A DNA stretch of 36,668 nucleotides, taken from Sutterella seckii. Its GTDB lineage: Bacteria; Pseudomonadota; Gammaproteobacteria; Burkholderiales; Burkholderiaceae_F. The stretch spans positions 1-36,668 of the forward strand of contig NZ_WEHX01000014.1 in NCBI RefSeq assembly GCF_009183815.1. Reading direction: 5' to 3'. Shown piece by piece: positions 16,886 through 26,377 of this stretch (positions are counted from its first letter, which is position 1; each line of letters starts with the position of its first letter). The notes under the pieces were generated by a model, which was not told the DNA's origin, did no database searches, and saw only the letters and a program-made list of their open reading frames with translations. The translations under genes were made by a program, and so were the position numbers.

Positions 16886-18421
16886 ATGAAATTCGTCAAG
16901 GCTGCTCTGCCCCTTCTCTTTTCCGGCGCCCTCCTTGCCGCGGGCGCTGCTCAGGCCGCCCAGAAGGACGTGACCGTTGCGGTCGCCTCCACCTTCACGA
17001 CGCTCGACCCCTACAACGCGAGCGACACGCTCTCGCAGGCGGTCGTGAAGTCCTTCTACGAAGGGCTCTTCTCGTTCGACAAGGACATGAAGCTCGTGAA
17101 CGTGCTCGCCGAAAGCTATGAAGCGAGCCCCGACGGCCTCGTCTATACGGTGAAGCTCAGGAAGGGCGTGAAGTTCCAGAACGGCGAGGACTTTACGGCC
17201 GAAGCGGTCAAGATCAACTACGAGCGCGTGATGGATAAGAAGAACAGCCTGAAGCGCTACGTTCTCTTCTCCAACATCGACCGCATCGACGTCGTTGACG
17301 CCCACACGGTGAAGTTCACGCTGAAGAAGCCTTTCTCCGCCTTCATCAACCAGCTCGCGCATCCGAGCGGCGGCATGATCTGCCCGAAGGAGCTCGAGAA
17401 GTGGGGCGCTCAGATTGCCTTCCATCCCTGCGGCACAGGCCCCTTCGTGATGAAGGGCTACAACCCGGCAGAAGTCCTGAAGGTTGAGAAGAACCCCAAC
17501 TACTGGCGCGCCGGCTACCCGAAGGTCGATTCGATCACCTTCAAGCCCGTCGTTGAGAATTCGACCCGCGTTGCGATGCTCCTTACGGGCGAAGCACAGT
17601 ACGCGTTCCCGCTCCCTGCCGAACAGGTGAAGCAGATCGAGAAGCGCAACAACGTCCGCGTCGACGTGACGCCCTCGATCATCACGCGCTACGTCGAAAT
17701 GAACATGACGAAGAAGCCCTTCCAGGACATCCGCGTCCGCCAGGCCCTCAACTACGCGATCAACAAGAAGGCGCTCGTGAAGGTCGCCTTCAATGGCTAT
17801 GCGGATCCCGCCACGGGCGTCGCGCCGATGAACGTCGACTATGCCGTGAAGCTCGGTCCCTGGCCCTATGATCCCAAGAAGGCCCGCGAACTTCTGAAGG
17901 AAGCGGGCTATCCGAACGGCTTCCGGGTGACGCTCTGGTCGGGCTACAACCACTCGACCGCGATGAAGATCATCCAGTTCCTGCAGCAGCAGCTCGCGCA
18001 GGTGGGCGTCAAGGCCGACATCCGCGCGCTTGAGGCCGGCCAGCGCACCGCGCTCGTTGAATCCGTGACGCCTGAGAAGTCCGAGCACCAGCTCTACTAC
18101 ATCGGCTGGTCGAGCTCCACGGGCGAAATGGACTACGCGATCCGTCCGCTTCTTGCCACGGCAAGCTTCACGCCGAACGATTCGAACGATTCCTACTATT
18201 CGAACAAGATGGTCGACGAGAAGCTCATGGAAGCGCTCGCCACCACCGACCGCGCGAAGAAGGCCGAGCTCTACGCCGACATTCAGAAGCAGATCTGGCA
18301 CGACGCCCCGTGGATCTTCCTCGCTACCGAGCAGAACATTGCCGGTGCGGCGAAGAACCTGACGGGCTTCTACATCCAGCCCGATGCGAGCTTCAACTTC
18401 TCCGAGCTTGAGCTCAAGTAA
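16886..18421 (+). CDS. gsiB: Glutathione/peptide-binding periplasmic protein
   Basis: 511 residues (E. coli GsiB 512), SBP family 5. The signal peptide of about 24 residues ends AAQA. The mature protein closely follows the GsiB pattern I recall: FTTLDPYNASDTLSQAVVKS, KPFSAFINQLAHP, GTGPFVMKGY, TGEAQYAFPLP, QALNYAINKKALVKVAFNGY and WPYDPKKARELLKEAGYPNG. It captures glutathione or peptides and delivers them to GsiCD. An AGGAAAGG Shine-Dalgarno sets the start at 16886. It lies 67 bp after gsiA. The 126-bp gap after it holds a perfect palindrome TTCCCCCGGGGGAA (18490-18503), which may lower downstream expression relative to the binding protein. Confidence 0.93.
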   Translation: MKFVKAALPLLFSGALLAAGAAQAAQKDVTVAVASTFTTLDPYNASDTLSQAVVKSFYEGLFSFDKDMKLVNVLAESYEASPDGLVYTVKLRKGVKFQNGEDFTAEAVKINYERVMDKKNSLKRYVLFSNIDRIDVVDAHTVKFTLKKPFSAFINQLAHPSGGMICPKELEKWGAQIAFHPCGTGPFVMKGYNPAEVLKVEKNPNYWRAGYPKVDSITFKPVVENSTRVAMLLTGEAQYAFPLPAEQVKQIEKRNNVRVDVTPSIITRYVEMNMTKKPFQDIRVRQALNYAINKKALVKVAFNGYADPATGVAPMNVDYAVKLGPWPYDPKKARELLKEAGYPNGFRVTLWSGYNHSTAMKIIQFLQQQLAQVGVKADIRALEAGQRTALVESVTPEKSEHQLYYIGWSSSTGEMDYAIRPLLATASFTPNDSNDSYYSNKMVDEKLMEALATTDRAKKAELYADIQKQIWHDAPWIFLATEQNIAGAAKNLTGFYIQPDASFNFSELELK

Positions 18422-18547
18422 AGCTTCAAAATTCACTCACAACGCCCCTGCGGGACGGCAGAGCTTCCTTCAAAAAGGCAGCTTCAGCCTTCCCCCGGGG
18501 GAACAAACACCCAACTTCAATTCTCAGGCGAATGCGCCGGCGACTCC

Positions 18548-19468
18548 ATGCTGCGATATTTCATTAAAAGACTCCTGGGCATGATCCCAACGCTCATCAT
18601 CGTCGCGATCTGCGTCTTCTTCTTCATCCACCTGCTGCCGGGCGACCCGGCCCGACTCGCAGCCGGCCCGGAAGCCGACGAAGCGACGGTCGAGATGATC
18701 CGCCACAGCCTTGGCCTCGACAGGTCGCTCCCTGAGCAGTTCATTCATTTCGTCGGGGGCGTCCTGCAGGGCGACTTCGGCACCTCGATCCGCTCCCAGC
18801 GTCCGGTGATTCAGGAAATTGCCGAACGCTTCGGGCCGACCCTCTACCTCACGCTCGCGTCGATGTTCTGGTCGGTGGTCTTCGGCCTTGTGATCGGCGT
18901 CGTTTCCGCCGTCTTCCGCAACAAGTGGCCTGACCGCCTCGGCATGACGCTTGCCGTCTCGGGCATTTCCTTCCCGGCCTTCGCGCTCGGCATCCTGCTG
19001 ATGGAGATCTTCTCCGTCGAACTCGGGTGGCTCCCGACCGTGGGCGCCGCTTCCTGGAAGCACTACATTCTCCCGTCGATTACGCTCGGCGCCGCCGTCG
19101 CAGCCGTCATGGCCCGATTCACACGCGCTTCCTTCGTCGAGGTTCTTCATGACGACTACATCCGCACGGCCCGCGCGAAGGGCGTGACGGAAACCAACAT
19201 CGTCGTGAAGCACGCCCTCAGAAACGCCCTCATTCCGGTGGTGACGATGATGGGCCTGCAGTTCGGCTTCCTGCTCGGCGGCTCGATCGTCGTTGAGAAG
19301 GTCTTCAACTGGCCCGGCATGGGGCGCCTTCTCGTCGACGCCGTCGACATGCGCGACTATCCGGTGATTCAGGCGAGCGTCCTCCTCTTCTCGCTCGAAT
19401 TCATCGTGATCAACCTCGTGGTCGACGTCCTCTACGGATGGATCAATCCGTCGATTCGCTACAAGTAA
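18548..19468 (+). CDS. gsiC: Glutathione/peptide ABC transporter permease 1
   Basis: 306 residues, identical in length to E. coli GsiC. DppB-type permease with six membrane segments; the N-terminus [20 protein letters not shown] is typical. The cytoplasmic EAA loop [29 protein letters not shown] contacts the ATPase. Forms the channel with GsiD. Weak ribosome site at the ATG. Confidence 0.93.
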   Translation: MLRYFIKRLLGMIPTLIIVAICVFFFIHLLPGDPARLAAGPEADEATVEMIRHSLGLDRSLPEQFIHFVGGVLQGDFGTSIRSQRPVIQEIAERFGPTLYLTLASMFWSVVFGLVIGVVSAVFRNKWPDRLGMTLAVSGISFPAFALGILLMEIFSVELGWLPTVGAASWKHYILPSITLGAAVAAVMARFTRASFVEVLHDDYIRTARAKGVTETNIVVKHALRNALIPVVTMMGLQFGFLLGGSIVVEKVFNWPGMGRLLVDAVDMRDYPVIQASVLLFSLEFIVINLVVDVLYGWINPSIRYK

Positions 19469-19517
19469 TTGATCCGCTACACAAGAGAAAAACTTAAATT
19501 CCGGAGAATCAGAAAAA

Positions 19518-20420
19518 ATGAGTACCTCTACTGCAGTGGATCCCCGCATCGCGAAGTCGAATGACGCGCTGCGCACCCCGATGGGCGAATTCTGGAGAAA
19601 GTTCAAGAAGCAGCCCGTCGCCATGGCGGCCGGCATCTTCGTGCTCTTTCTCATCGTCGTTGCAATTCTCGGACCGGTGATCACGCCCTTCGACCCGGAG
19701 AACTACTTCGACTACGACATGCTGAACGAAGGCCCCTCGGCCGCGCACTGGTTCGGCGTCGACGCGCTCGGCCGCGACATCTTCAGCCGCATCGTCGCGG
19801 GCACGCGCATTTCGCTCGTCTGCGGCTTTACGTCCGTCTTCGCGGGCGCCGTGATCGGCACGATCCTCGGCCTCATCGCGGGCTTCTATGAAGGCTGGGC
19901 CGACCGCGTCATCATGCGAATCGCCGACGTTCTCTTCGCCTTCCCGGGCATCCTCCTCGCGATCGGCATCGTGGCGATCCTCGGCGGCGGCATGCTGAAC
20001 GTCGTGGCCGCTGTCGCAATCTTCTCGATTCCGGCCTTCGCCCGTCTCGTGCGCGCGAACGTCCTTTCGCTCAAGACGCAGACCTATGTGGAAGCGGCGA
20101 AGTCCCTCGGCATCAGCGACTCGATGCTTTTGATCCGCCACATTCTTCCGGGCACGATCTCGGTGATTCTCGTCTACCTCTCGATGAGAATCGGCACCTC
20201 GATCATCACGGCGGCATCGCTCTCCTTCCTCGGCCTCGGCGCTCAGCCCCCGATGCCTGAATGGGGTGCCATGCTGAACGAAGCCCGTGCGGACCTGCTG
20301 ACCGCTCCGCATGCGGCGATCTTCCCCGTGATCGCGATCTTCCTCACCGTGCTCGCCTTCAACCTCTTGGGCGACGGTCTGCGCGACGCCCTTGACCCGA
20401 AGGTCGACACGAACCGCTGA
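19518..20420 (+). CDS. gsiD: Glutathione/peptide ABC transporter permease 2
   Basis: 300 residues (E. coli GsiD 303). DppC-type permease with an N-terminal OppC-like segment ([20 protein letters not shown]), periplasmic loop with [16 protein letters not shown], and the EAA loop [24 protein letters not shown]. Partner of GsiC. Good Shine-Dalgarno (CCGGAG) 49 bp after gsiC. Last gene of the operon, followed by a strong terminator. Confidence 0.93.
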   Translation: MSTSTAVDPRIAKSNDALRTPMGEFWRKFKKQPVAMAAGIFVLFLIVVAILGPVITPFDPENYFDYDMLNEGPSAAHWFGVDALGRDIFSRIVAGTRISLVCGFTSVFAGAVIGTILGLIAGFYEGWADRVIMRIADVLFAFPGILLAIGIVAILGGGMLNVVAAVAIFSIPAFARLVRANVLSLKTQTYVEAAKSLGISDSMLLIRHILPGTISVILVYLSMRIGTSIITAASLSFLGLGAQPPMPEWGAMLNEARADLLTAPHAAIFPVIAIFLTVLAFNLLGDGLRDALDPKVDTNR

Positions 20421-20469
20421 TCGATCACTCCCCGGAGGCCTTGCCTCGGGGAGAGCAGACTTCAATTCC

Positions 20470-20502
20470 GGCCGGATTCCTCATGGGATCCGGCCTTTTT
20501 TT
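20470..20502 (+). terminator. Terminator of gsi operon
   Basis: GGCCGGAT (20470-20477) pairs with ATCCGGCC (20488-20495), followed by seven T residues. A further GC-rich hairpin precedes it (about 20430-20452). Confidence 0.9.
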
Positions 20503-20580
20503 AATTCTTTTTGAGGGCCGCAGGCGGAGCGACCGGGAGTAAAGTCTTTCCATCAGTCTCCTTTGAAGGAAATACCCGAA

Positions 20581-21153
20581 ATGCCCGAAAAGATTCTCCG
20601 CAAACTTCCCGATCCGCAGCCGATGGCGATGACGGTGACGGATGCGCTTCGCAGCCGCCGCACCATCCGCACGATTTCGGACCGCGCGCTTTCCGACGCC
20701 GAGCTCTCGAACCTCCTCTGGGCCGCAGCCGGTGCAACGACGAAGGACGGGAAGAGAACCGCTCCTTCCTGCCTCAACCTCCGGAGCGTCTCGGTCTTCC
20801 TTCTCGCGAAGGACGGCGTCTGGCGCTACGACGGGGAAAAGCATGCGCTTGAACTCATCTCCCGGGCGGATCTGCGGGCGGCCTCGACCCTCGGGCAGCA
20901 CCAGTTTGTGGACAATGCGCCCGCGACCTTGGTCTTCGTCGCAGAAAACACGCCCCGCACCCAGATGGCGCAGCCCCACTTCGTCTACCTCGACGCCGGC
21001 GCCATGATGGAAAACGCAGCCGTTGCCGCTGCCGCCATGGGGCTCGCCGGGGTGCCGAGAGGTTCCGTCAACGGCCCTGAGCTGGGAAAGCGCATGAGAC
21101 TTCCCGCCACCTTCACGCCGATCTTCTGCTACACGGTCGGACACCCGCAGTAA
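20581..21153 (+). CDS. Nitroreductase-family protein, small SagB-like type
   Basis: 190-residue FMN-dependent nitroreductase-fold protein. The N-terminal SRRTIRTISDRALSDAELSNLLWAAAG is the flavin-binding arginine segment. Later features are TAPSCLNLRSVSVFLL, VYLDAGAMMENAAVAAAAMGL (membership hallmark, dimer interface) and a short C-terminus. Substrate unknown. The ATG at 20581 is used; a TTG six codons upstream is in frame but follows less well from AAGGA. It is clearly paralogous to the protein at 22077-22640, sharing arginine-rich start, ALLWA/NLLWA and (T)PS.LDLR/LNLR blocks. Confidence 0.85.
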   Translation: MPEKILRKLPDPQPMAMTVTDALRSRRTIRTISDRALSDAELSNLLWAAAGATTKDGKRTAPSCLNLRSVSVFLLAKDGVWRYDGEKHALELISRADLRAASTLGQHQFVDNAPATLVFVAENTPRTQMAQPHFVYLDAGAMMENAAVAAAAMGLAGVPRGSVNGPELGKRMRLPATFTPIFCYTVGHPQ

Positions 21154-21204
21154 CCCATACCGTCTGGCGCAGAAAAACATCCTATTGGCGCCTCAGGCTA
21201 TCGG

Positions 21205-21263
21205 AACTCCCGCGTTTTGCGCTGAAAATAAACTTCAGAGTCCATTCGAACGCGGGAGTTTTC
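21205..21263 (+). promoter_or_regulatory. Hairpin enclosing the ribosome-binding site of the next gene
   Basis: Twelve-bp perfect stem AACTCCCGCGTT (21205-21216) with AACGCGGGAGTT (21249-21260), extendable by wobble pairs. The only Shine-Dalgarno (GGGAG, 21254-21258) for the ATG at 21264 lies inside the 3' strand. A nested CTGAA/TTCAG hairpin sits in the loop. It could block translation until unfolded, or act as a terminator for the upstream nitroreductase (only TTTT follows). Confidence 0.6.
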
Positions 21264-21977
21264 ATGTCTGAAGCCGCCACCCCTGATGCCATTCTTGCCT
21301 TCATTATGGAGGCAAGGTCTGATGACGATCCGTCGGATCCGGCGCTTCAGGTTTTTGCCGAACTCACCGGGACTGCGCCCAAGGACGTTCTTGAATCGCT
21401 CGCCCGCGGCGACGAATCCGCAGCGATCTCCGGCATCCGGCGCACGGAACCTTCGCCCGACATGGTGAGGCTCGCGGGCACGACGAAAGCGGCGGAAAAG
21501 AGCACCGGCAATGCGCTCATCATTCTCGATCTTCCGAAAAAGGGAAGCCATGCCTCACCCGGATCCGAAAACGCCCGGGCGGTGAGGCTTCTGCCGCAGT
21601 TCGTGCTTGCCTTTGAGGAAGCCCCGGAATCCGCGGACGCCATGACCCTGCGCATTCTCGCGCACGACAAATGGGACTCCCCCATGTGCGCGCTTTCGCT
21701 CGAGGACGCCGTGCTCCTCGAGGGGCTCTCGGCTCAAACATGCCCGGACCTTCCGGAACGGAGCGGGATTTTTCCCGAAATGAAGGGGCTCTATCCGATG
21801 CCGCCGGGAACGGGCGCCGTCCTTCAGGTCAGAGCGGCCCCAGGGGCCGCGGACCCTGCCCGGATTGCGAAGATTCTGAGGCGCAGCGCCGCCATACTGC
21901 TGAGGCGCCTAGACATCGCCCGCGCCCGCGCACATGAGGGCGCGGCGCTCGAAAGAGCGCTCCTTGACGGCGCATGA
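21264..21977 (+). CDS. Uncharacterised protein between two nitroreductases
   Basis: 237 residues, no family recognised. No signal peptide or membrane helix. The N-terminal third is acidic and helical (SDPALQVFAELTGTAPKDVL), the middle has a beta-rich stretch (NALIILDLPKKG, RLLPQFVLAFEEAP, MTLRILAHDKW), and the C-terminus is an Arg/Ala-rich helix (IAKILRRSAAILLRRLDIARARA). One Cys pair only by chance spacing (MCALS, TCPDL), so no metal site is evident. Codon use is like the neighbours. Good GGGAG start signal, but within a hairpin. Its position between paralogous nitroreductases suggests linked function, without further proof. Confidence 0.7.
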   Translation: MSEAATPDAILAFIMEARSDDDPSDPALQVFAELTGTAPKDVLESLARGDESAAISGIRRTEPSPDMVRLAGTTKAAEKSTGNALIILDLPKKGSHASPGSENARAVRLLPQFVLAFEEAPESADAMTLRILAHDKWDSPMCALSLEDAVLLEGLSAQTCPDLPERSGIFPEMKGLYPMPPGTGAVLQVRAAPGAADPARIAKILRRSAAILLRRLDIARARAHEGAALERALLDGA

Positions 21978-22076
21978 AGGCATCTTGCCCTCCGGTTCGG
22001 AAGAGATGCGCTATCCGCTTTTGTTCCTGAAACCAGCTTTCATTCTTTCATTGAAACCATCAAGAGGAGATAACCC

Positions 22077-22640
22077 ATGAAAACCATTCAGCTTCCCGCC
22101 CCGAAGACGCTCGGCACGCTCTCCCTCGAAGAGGCGCTCAAAGCCCGCCGCACCAACCGCGAATGCACGAACGCGGCGCTTGACGACGCCGAACTCGCCG
22201 CTCTCCTCTGGGCCTGCGCCGGCCTCACGACGGAAGACGGCCGCCGGACGACGCCTTCGACCCTCGACCTCCGTGCGGTTTCGCCCTACGTTCTGCGCGC
22301 CGACGGCGCCTGGCGCTGGAATGCCGCGACGAACACGCTCGAACAGACGGCTGAGGAAGACGTCCGCAAGGTTTCCACCGCCTACCAGTTCGAATACGTC
22401 GAAAAGGCTCCCGTGACGATCGTTTTCGTTGCCGACCAGGAACGCGCGAAGAATGCCCGTCCGACCGGCGTCTACGTCGACGCGGGCACGATGGGCCAGT
22501 CCTGCTACCTCGCCGCCGCCGCGCTCGGTCTTGCCGGGTGCGTGCGCGCCTCCTTCGACCATGAGGAACTCAGGAAGGCCATGAAGCTCGGCGAAAAGCT
22601 CGAACCCATCGTGCTCTTCACCTGCGGCCGCCCGGCCTGA
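22077..22640 (+). CDS. Nitroreductase-family protein, small SagB-like type
   Basis: 187 residues, second paralogue of the nitroreductase at 20581. It has ARRTNRECTNAALDDAELAALLWACAG at the flavin-binding start, TPSTLDLRAVSPYVLR in the middle and YVDAGTMGQSCYLAAAALGLAGC near the dimer interface. An unusual Cys-Ser pattern (GQSC, AGC) replaces the alanines of its paralogue. AGAGGAG seven bases upstream of ATG marks the start. Probably an NAD(P)H- and FMN-dependent oxidoreductase of the cytosol; natural substrate unknown. Confidence 0.87.
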   Translation: MKTIQLPAPKTLGTLSLEEALKARRTNRECTNAALDDAELAALLWACAGLTTEDGRRTTPSTLDLRAVSPYVLRADGAWRWNAATNTLEQTAEEDVRKVSTAYQFEYVEKAPVTIVFVADQERAKNARPTGVYVDAGTMGQSCYLAAAALGLAGCVRASFDHEELRKAMKLGEKLEPIVLFTCGRPA

Positions 22641-22684
22641 TCTGAGTAAAGGCAAGGACGCACGGGGCCTTGTCCGGCGCCCCG

Positions 22685-25164
22685 ATGCCGGATAATGAAG
22701 GACTCGCCAACGCTTCTTCATTTCTTTTCGGAATTGAGCCCGTGCGCCGCCTTGCCGACATCCTGCTTCTTTTTCTGGAAGCCCGAAAAGGACGACCTGC
22801 GCTCATTGCGCTCCTCGTCCTTTTTCTCTTTTCGCTCTTTTCGGTTGCCTCCCACATCACGTCGCGCCCCTTCGAGGCCGACGTAGCGTCGCTCCTTCCC
22901 GAATCGCTCGCGCCCGAACTCTCGCCGGCCATTGAAGAGAAGCTTCGGGAGAAGCTCTCCCGGACGGAAACCGAACGCATTGCCGCCGTTCTGACGCTCG
23001 CCTTTAAGAGCGATGCCGACGCCCGCGAAAAAAAGAACGAAAAAAAGCTCGCCGACGCCGCACGCCTCTGGGAATCGATCGTTCTGAAGAATCCAGTGCT
23101 TCAGCGCGCGGACCCCGCCGGCACCGGCGCGATTCCGAACATTCCGGAAACCGCCGGGAATTTCCTCACGCAGAAGGACAGGGCGGATCTTGAAAAGCTC
23201 CTCGCGCTGCCGCCCGAAGCCGCCTCCCAGGCGCTTGCGGCCAAAGCGGTGCGCACGATGTCGGGCTTCAGCACGGGGGCCGCGAACTTCTCCATCGACC
23301 CCTTCGGGACGCTCGATCACTGGATTCTCGGGCGCTTCTCGGAAACCCCGTGGCGGCGAACCGAAATAGACGGCCGTACATGGCTCAAAGTCAAAAGCGC
23401 CGATCCCCGGGAACGCTCTCTTCTCCTCTTTTTCTCCGTCGACCCGGAGCGCGTAAGCTCGGGCGAAGCGGGGCTCGCCCGGACTTTCACGCAAGCCGAC
23501 GAAGCGCTGAGGGAAGAGTTTCCTTTTGACGGGAATGTCCGCTTTTCCTCGGCCCGCGCGGCGTGCCGCTCTTCACGGACGCCATAGCCTCGCGCGCAAA
23601 GGATGAAGTTGCCTGGATCGGCTCCGTCTCAACCATCGGCGTTGTTCTCTTTGCGTGGCTTCTCTTCGGCCGCATTTCCACGCTTCTTCTGATGGCGGCA
23701 ACCGTAGGCGGGGGATTCCTGATTGCGCTGGGCCTGAGCTTTGCGGTTTTCGGAAAGCTCTCCCTCATTACCTTTGTTTTCGGCGCCACTCTGATCGGCG
23801 TCTCGATCGACTATTCCTCGCACTGGATGACGATGAAGCGCCCGGGCGAATCGGCCTTTGATCGCCGCCGCCGGCTCATCGTGCCGCTTCTTTCCGCCGC
23901 GCTCTCGTCAGCTGCCGCTTATCTTGTTCTCGCCTTCACGCCGCTTCCCGGCCTCACGCAGATGGCGATCCTCGCGGCAGCCGGACTCATCGGCGCGCTC
24001 CTCATCGTGCTGATTCTTCTTCCCTTTGCCGAACGCTTTGCGCCCGCGAAGGACACGCGCCTCATGGAGCGCCTCGTCATCGCGCTCCCGAAGATTCCGA
24101 GGCTCTCGAAGGAAGCCCTCCGGCGACCCGGCGTTCTGATCGTGCTCATCATCCTCGCCGGAATCCTCGTTTTCGGACTCTCAAAAGTGCACCTTGCCTC
24201 CGGCATCCGGGATCTTCAGGGGGCGCCCCAATCCCTCATCACGAGCCAGCTTGAAGCGCAGAAGCGCCTTCAACTGCCTTCGCCCGCCCAGGCCTTTGTG
24301 ATTGAAGGGGGAACGCTCGATCAGGCCATTCAAAGGGAAGAACGCGTGAGAGCATTGATCGCCGGGACCCCGGGCCTCGAAGCCCTTCGTCCCCAGGGGC
24401 TCTCCCTGTGGCTCCCGACCGAAGCCGAACAGAATCAGAACCGGGAGGTCGTAAGAAAGGCAGTTCAGCTCGCGAGCCCCGTCCTTGAGGAGCTCCTCGG
24501 CGCCGCCCCGACAGGGCCGGGCGACAGAGCTCTTGCACCCGGCGACATTCTGAAAACCTCTCTCGCCCCGGTCTTCGATGCGTTCATTCTCGAAGAGCCC
24601 GATGAGAAAAATGGAGGCAAAGCGGTCCTCATGCTCACGCTCTCGGGCGTGACGCCGGAGCACCTCGCGGCGCTCAACGCCCTTGAGGTCCCGGAGGGCG
24701 TTCATTTCGTCGACATCACCGCCGGCATGGACGAGGGGCTTTCCCTCTACCGCGACCGCATTCTCATGCTCCTTGCGGCGGGCCTCGGGCTCCTCTTTAT
24801 TGCCCTCACGCTCCGCTTCGGCCGGAACGGCTGGCGGGCAGTGCTTCCGACCGCCCTCGGCATCGTCTTCTCGGCCGCCGTCCTCGGGCTCTGCGGCATT
24901 CCGCTCACGCTCTTCGCGAGCCTCGCTATGGTGCTCCTCCTCGGCCTCGGGATCGACTACGGAATCTTCATCACGGGGAACCCCTCAGACGGTCGGACCG
25001 CTGCGGCCGTCCTCTTTTCGGGCGTGACGACGATGCTTTCCTTCGGGCTCCTCGCCTTTTCCGCGACCCCTGCGCTTCACGTTTTCGGCCTCACGCTCTT
25101 TTTCGGGCAGCTGGTGGTGTGGATCGCGACGCCGCTCCTGAGGCCGGATCAGGTGCCTCAATGA
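22685..25164 (+). pseudogene. MMPL-family exporter, split by a frameshift
   Basis: Together the two frames (22685-23587 and 23563-25164) make one RND-type MMPL exporter of about 825 residues. The first part has TM1 (RPALIALLVLFLFSLFSVAS) and the periplasmic loop domain. The second resumes with VPLFTDAIASRAKDEVAWIG and the helical bundle with GVSIDYSSHW, then TM7 (VLIVLIILAGILVFGL), a second periplasmic domain and the second bundle with LLLGLGIDYGIFITG. The break is in CCCGCGCGGCGTG near 23550-23565; removing one GC (or adding one base) restores a continuous frame reading R-G-V-P. Exporters of this kind belong to aryl-polyene-type clusters. Either a real mutation or a sequencing error in a GC run. 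Confidence 0.8.
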
Positions 25165-25292
25165 GACGAAATGAGCGCATTTCTCCGCCGTGGATTCGCT
25201 GAGGCTCCGCTATGCTCTCTACTTCCGGGACTGCCGGTCTCCGTGCGGTCCCGAATCCAGACGGCTTCTTTTCCTTCGATAGGCTCCCTCAG

Positions 25293-26003
25293 ATGCACTC
25301 CCCGCTCATAGCCCGCCGCTCCCTTGCCGCGCTCCTTCTCGCGCTCTCCCTCACCGGCTGCTCCGTGCTGAGAAGGGAAAGTGAGGAAGCAGGAAAGCCC
25401 GCTCAGCCGCCTCAGAAGAAGCGTCCCGCGGGAGCGAAGAAGAGGCCCGCGAAGCCCGACGGAAAAACCGAAGCGCTTCCTCACGCACCGGTCGACGACG
25501 GCGCGCTCGCGCCCGTCTTCAGGCCCTCCATCGCCGATGCCCCGAAGCTCACGCTCGATCAGCAGATCCGCATCCGCTTTCACGAGAAAGCGCTCCGTTC
25601 GGGAGCTCCGAAGTCCGTAACGGTTCTGCGCGCCCTCGTCGTTTCCGATCCCGGGCTTCTTCGCGCCGCCTTCACGGCCATGGGAATGAATGTCTGGGCC
25701 ATCACCTGGAATCAGAAAGGCGTTGAGGAATCAAGGAGCCCGCGGCTTCCCGCGGAAGTGAAGGCGGACCGCTTCATCCGCGACTTTGCCTTTGCGTTCT
25801 GGCCTGCTGAGAGCGTGAAGAAAAGCATTCCTTCCGAGCTCGACCTCATCGTCACGAACCGGGGCGACGCCGAAATCCGCGCGCTCATCCGCAATCAGGC
25901 CCCCATCCTGCGCGCCGTCATCACCCGCACGCAGGGCCGCACGCTCATCACGATCATGAATGCCCCCGAGGGCTACACCCTCGACATTGAAGCTGCCCGT
26001 TGA
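25293..26003 (+). CDS. DUF3261-like lipoprotein
   Basis: 236 residues. A lipoprotein signal peptide ends in lipobox LTGC (Cys about residue 23), then a Lys/Pro/Ala-rich linker (QPPQKKRPAGAKKRPAKPDG), then a compact domain with VWAITWNQKGV, LPAEVKADRFIRDFAFAFWPAESV, and a C-terminal GYTLDIE. The LRD-x-FAFWPAE pattern is what I recall of DUF3261 proteins, which occur beside MMPL exporters in aryl-polyene clusters. It follows the broken MMPL gene by 128 bp. The frame opens earlier at 25212, but the ATG at 25293 gives a normal signal peptide. Confidence 0.75.
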   Translation: MHSPLIARRSLAALLLALSLTGCSVLRRESEEAGKPAQPPQKKRPAGAKKRPAKPDGKTEALPHAPVDDGALAPVFRPSIADAPKLTLDQQIRIRFHEKALRSGAPKSVTVLRALVVSDPGLLRAAFTAMGMNVWAITWNQKGVEESRSPRLPAEVKADRFIRDFAFAFWPAESVKKSIPSELDLIVTNRGDAEIRALIRNQAPILRAVITRTQGRTLITIMNAPEGYTLDIEAAR

Positions 26004-26377
26004 TGAGCCCGGCGAAAGCCGGAAAAAGGTCAGGGAAAAGCTTCCGAGCGCCCGTCTGAGGCGTTTTGCCTAAGCCGGACATCTTAAGCGCATTCTCCGA
26101 GCGGGCTTGGAGCGCGTCATCCTTTTGTGCATTAGCGCCCCCGATGCGTGCAGAACGCACCGTAAACGGACCCTAAGCAGCGTTTTGCAAAGTAAAGTTA
26201 CCTTCACGCACTTCACCTCCGGTGAGGAGATTTTCTCCATCAGGTGCAGTCCGGCGGCTTTCCCGCCCCGGAAAACAACTTTTATGGGCGGCCCTTCATC
26301 CGGGCCGGAACGACCATGAAGCTTCTTTTCAGCTTTACAGCTTTTTGGAAGGGGATGCGCCAATAACGCATGCCTCG
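26004..26377 (+). other. 374-bp gene-free leader region before BASS transporter
   Basis: No credible ORF. Two adjacent small hairpins, TCACC-TCC-GGTGA (26213-26225) and GGAGA-TTT-TCTCC (26226-26238), lie back to back. The GC-rich CCGGCGGC...GCCCCGG stretch follows (26253-26275). These may form a structured leader, but no known riboswitch class was recognised. Confidence 0.4.

Noticed and set aside
16862-18436. 524-codon open frame antisense to gsiB
   Set aside because: Shadow of gsiB with no domain; biased Leu/Arg/Val composition and no ribosome site.
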